Assembly (NCBI GenBank): GCA_026874595.1
Contig: CM049320.1
Span: forward strand, 39,306,714-39,370,713
Direction of reading: 5' to 3'
DNA: 64,000 nucleotides
From: Sipunculus nudus
Taxonomy: Eukaryota > Annelida > Sipuncula > Golfingiida > Sipunculidae
The notes under the pieces are model-generated. The model was not told the DNA's origin. It did no database searches and worked only from the letters and a program-made list of their open reading frames with translations. This document shows positions 61,503 to 64,000 of the stretch, piece after piece (the first letter of the stretch is position 1; every line of letters starts with the position of its first letter). The translations under genes were made by a program, and so were the position numbers.

Positions 61503-62658
61503 TTGTATCCGCCAAAACGAAGTTTTGCGGATACTATGTTTTTTAACGGGTTCCGCAGCCGCCACCACCTTCGTTTCCGGAGAACTCCTCTGAGACTACT
61601 GGACGGATTTTTCCGAGACTTAAACCAATCATCGGGTCACATGTGAACTGGTGCCTTACCAATTGGCCTTGACCTCTGACCTTTCCTCTTTGCCCAGCGT
61701 CCATTTGTGCGTCTAATTCCACACATAAACCCACATATCTTGGGAACCGTTTGACTGATCAGGAAAAAATCTTTTGTTCAAATGTAGCCCTTGGATAGCT
61801 TTATAACATACACAAAAAATGGTGGTGCCATCTGCAGCCATTTTTGCACAGTGTCCATCTGTTCATCTGCCTTGGGTTAAAATCACTCATATCTCTGCAG
61901 TGGTTTGACTAATTCACCTGAAATTCGGCATACGTATACATCCTAGATAGCTTTCTTGATTTTATGACAGGTGGCACCACCTACATTCACGTTCACACTG
62001 CAGACATCCAAGCTAATATCTCAGGAACTGTTCAACCAATCAGGAAAAAAAAATTACACAAATGTAGCCCTTGCACAGCTTTATAACATACACAAAAATG
62101 GTGGCGCCACCTGCAGCCATTTTTGCACAGCATCCATCTGTTTGTCTGCCTTGGGGTAAAATCACTCATATCTCTGCAGTGGTTTGACCAAATTATCTTA
62201 AATTTGGCATGCTTATACATCCCACCTAGATTACATTCATGTTCACGCTGTAGACATCTATGCTTATATCTCTGGACTCGTTCGACCAATTAGGAAAAAA
62301 ATTTTACACAAATGTAGCCCTTGGATAGCTTTATAACATACACAAAAATGGTGGTGCCACCTGCAGATATTTTTGCACAGCGTCCGTCTGTTTGTCTGCT
62401 GTTGGATAAAATCACTCATATCTCTGCAGTGGTTTGACTTTTCAACCTGAAATTTTGCATGTGTATACATCTTGGATAGTTTCCTTTTCAAATAACAGGT
62501 GGCCCACCTACAATCATGTTTACGTGGCAGACATCCATTCAAATATGTAACACATGTAACTCTATTTCCCCTTGCCACTCAATCCATGCCTCACTTAACT
62601 GGTCCTACTCTGATTTTCGCAGATACATGTAGTCGCTTGTTGACTACCCATATTCTAG
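61503..62658 (+). mobile_element. Helentron/HINE-like element, copy 3
   Basis: It starts TTGTATCCGCCAAAACGAAG with the 5' palindrome. Core units carry TGGTGGTGCCATCTGCAGCC or GGTGGCGCCACC (62100-62111), CTCATATCTCTGCAGTGGTT and ACATCCATCTGTTTGTCTGC. Subterminal GCAGATACATGTAGTCGCTT leads into a terminal hairpin and an end ATATTCTAG followed by TTTTT. Same orientation as copy 2. It ends with the same CTAG|TT junction as copies 1 and 2, which fixes the family's 3' end. Confidence 0.7.
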
Positions 62659-63191
62659 TTTTTAACAAATTTCTATACCGTACAATTGTTCATTATTATT
62701 CATGTTTGATATGGGGAAAAAATTATATAATGATTAAGCTCTCATTTATTGTGGTTTGCTTTATATTTACAAGGCTGGAATTTTGTGATTTCTTCATTTT
62801 GAAGGTTCTGGAGGGTTTCATTTTTGCAACTGCAGTAGAATGTACAACATCTAAGATAGCAATTTTTGCATTTATTATAAAATAAGAAAAAATCCCAAAT
62901 TCCACACTCATTTCTGTTACAGTTATTTTATTATTACCTGTGTCACAATCGTTATATCCCTGGGATTTAACAGTAATTGAATCATTCTAACTTGTTCATC
63001 TTATTTGATGGGACATCTCATTCCGGAGGTTTTCATTTTCACAATTACATGTATTTTCAATTTGCAAATAACACACAATTTAATCCCTTATAAATAAAGA
63101 GGCATCCACAGTATATTACAAATTAAATCAAATTTACTCTTACTCAAAATTTGACATGGTTATGCTTGAGCAAAATATTGCCTGTAGCTGA

Positions 63192-63252
63192 AGCTGAATG
63201 TCCATGTACAGGTAGCTGAATGTCCATGTACAGGTAGCTGAATGTCCATGTA
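63192..63252 (+). repeat. 22-bp minisatellite, 2.8 units
   Basis: AGCTGAATGTCCATGTACAG then GT is repeated perfectly at 63192 and 63214, with a third partial unit from 63236. Confidence 0.9.
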
Positions 63253-63284
63253 GCATTTCTTAATAACTTACCCTCAGTACACTG

Positions 63285-63645
63285 GCTTTTGCGGTCAAGG
63301 AGTAGAGCAGGGGGCTCATAGCTGGGAGGTTGTGAGTTCAAATCTCAGGTGAGGAGTGGTGAAATTTTTCACAGTCGGCCCCCAACCAGGGTGAGTGCTC
63401 TTCAGGCTTTATGGGGACACTGTACCCCACAGTCCTGGTTCACTCTAAAACAAGTGCACCTTTCAGGGAATCCTCATTGTTACATACACTAAACTGCCTT
63501 TTGGTTGTTCCTCAGTGTAACACAGCCTGGATCTGCAGGTGCGGTATACAGGGCCTGGTTGACACCATGATAATCCTGTGTTTCATACCTGTCACAAAAT
63601 CCGAAAAACAGGAATGGAATTCTGCAGATGGACATAGAACCTAGT
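63285..63645 (+). mobile_element. tRNA-derived SINE, second family
   Basis: GGAGTAGAGCAGGGGGCTCA resembles a tRNA A-box region and TGAGTTCAAATCTCAGGTGA a B-box (GTTCAAATC), about 35 bp apart as in tRNA. The downstream body (TTCACAGTCGGCCCCCAACC, GGCTTTATGGGGACACTGTA, TGTTCCTCAGTGTAACACAG, GGAATGGAATTCTGCAGATG) is unlike the 42.6-kb SINE. The head does not fold as an intact tRNA, so this is not a tRNA gene. The 3' end is approximate. Confidence 0.55.
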
Positions 63646-63835
63646 TAAGCCCGCATTTAAAATGGATGCAGTTACCTAAAAAAACAAAAAAAACTGACCA
63701 TCAGTGAACTCAATCAAAAGAGCATTTTACAGTTTTCCGTTTGATTTCTTAAATATCACTTGGAATCTTTGCATTCATCATATCAAGGAGATTATCAATG
63801 AAAATATATTTATAGAAAGTCTGCATGAATTTCTA

Positions 63836-63909
63836 AATAATATAATATAATATAATATAATATAATATATTATAACATAATATAATATAATATAATATAA
63901 TGTAATATA
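63836..63909 (+). repeat. (TATAA)n microsatellite
   Basis: About 14 units of TATAA with two interruptions (TATAT and TAACA). Confidence 0.95.
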
Positions 63910-64000
63910 AATTTTGTATGTTGCTGGTTTTTTCTTGGGATGGTTCCATAACTGGACACAAGGACTTATTTTTTCTGCCTAATCACTTGCTTACGCTGTC

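Larger units (their letters stand above)
60964..64000 (+). other. PLOD intron 2 (partial): content
   Basis: No further PLOD exon is recognised. It contains rolling-circle-like copy 3 (61503-62658), a 22-bp minisatellite (63192-63252), a tRNA-derived SINE (63285-63645) and a (TATAA)n tract (63836-63909). 60964-61500 and 62660-63190 are AT-rich with nothing recognisable. Confidence 0.6.

Noticed and set aside
63300-63375. tRNA gene
   Set aside because: Box-like motifs are present but the acceptor and anticodon stems do not pair convincingly; interpreted as a SINE head.

Overview
This is eukaryotic, AT-rich, intron-rich and repeat-laden DNA. Its coding exons and repeats point to a lophotrochozoan, most likely a mollusc and probably a bivalve. 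The conceptual G-protein beta protein has the invertebrate/mollusc flavour (for example [35 protein letters not shown]). The dispersed repeats (AGGTCAAAGGTCAAGGTCAC arrays, GGTGGCGCCACC arrays, tRNA-derived SINEs, Harbinger-like MITEs) are of kinds common in bivalve genomes. Species cannot be assigned from sequence alone.

Two real protein-coding genes are supported, in head-to-head (divergent) orientation. (1) Minus strand, about 41.5 kb down to the left edge: the heterotrimeric G-protein beta subunit (GNB1-type). It has a non-coding first exon ending at 41491 and seven coding exons (26748-26692, 20169-20024, 16671-16608, 8103-7874, 7310-7181, 6146-6075, 4951-4735). These sum to 916 nt, i.e. 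residues 1-305 plus one base of codon 306. The last coding exon (WD repeat 7 and stop) is not found and should lie left of base 1. (2) Plus strand, from 49342: the start of a procollagen-lysine 5-dioxygenase (PLOD, lysyl hydroxylase). A signal-peptide exon (49342-49414) and a second exon (60875-60963) are visible; the rest lies to the right of the window.

Layout: 1-4734, last visible Gbeta intron. 4735-26769, coding exons separated by introns of about 0.6-8.5 kb, with MITEs and candidate regulatory clusters. 26770-41490, a 14.7-kb 5'UTR intron full of tandem repeats, a SINE and a rolling-circle-like element. About 41.5-49.3 kb, the intergenic space with many (TA)n tracts, a SINE and another rolling-circle-like element. 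49.4-60.9 kb, PLOD intron 1 with purine tracts and repeats. 60.96-64 kb, PLOD intron 2 with a third good copy of the element and a tRNA-derived SINE.

Most interesting: (a) the GNB-PLOD neighbourhood, because in human three GNB/PLOD paralogue pairs share chromosome arms (GNB1/PLOD1 1p36, GNB2/PLOD3 7q22, GNB4/PLOD2 3q), so this may be an ancestral bilaterian linkage; (b) a multi-copy repeat family with Helentron/HINE-like ends (asymmetric inverted repeats, terminal hairpin, CTAG end) carrying a 131+149-bp higher-order satellite built on a perfect GGTGGCGCCACC palindrome; (c) an intronic cluster of X-box, CArG and CRE motifs. I found no prokaryotic system, CRISPR array, viral gene or autonomous transposase in the window.
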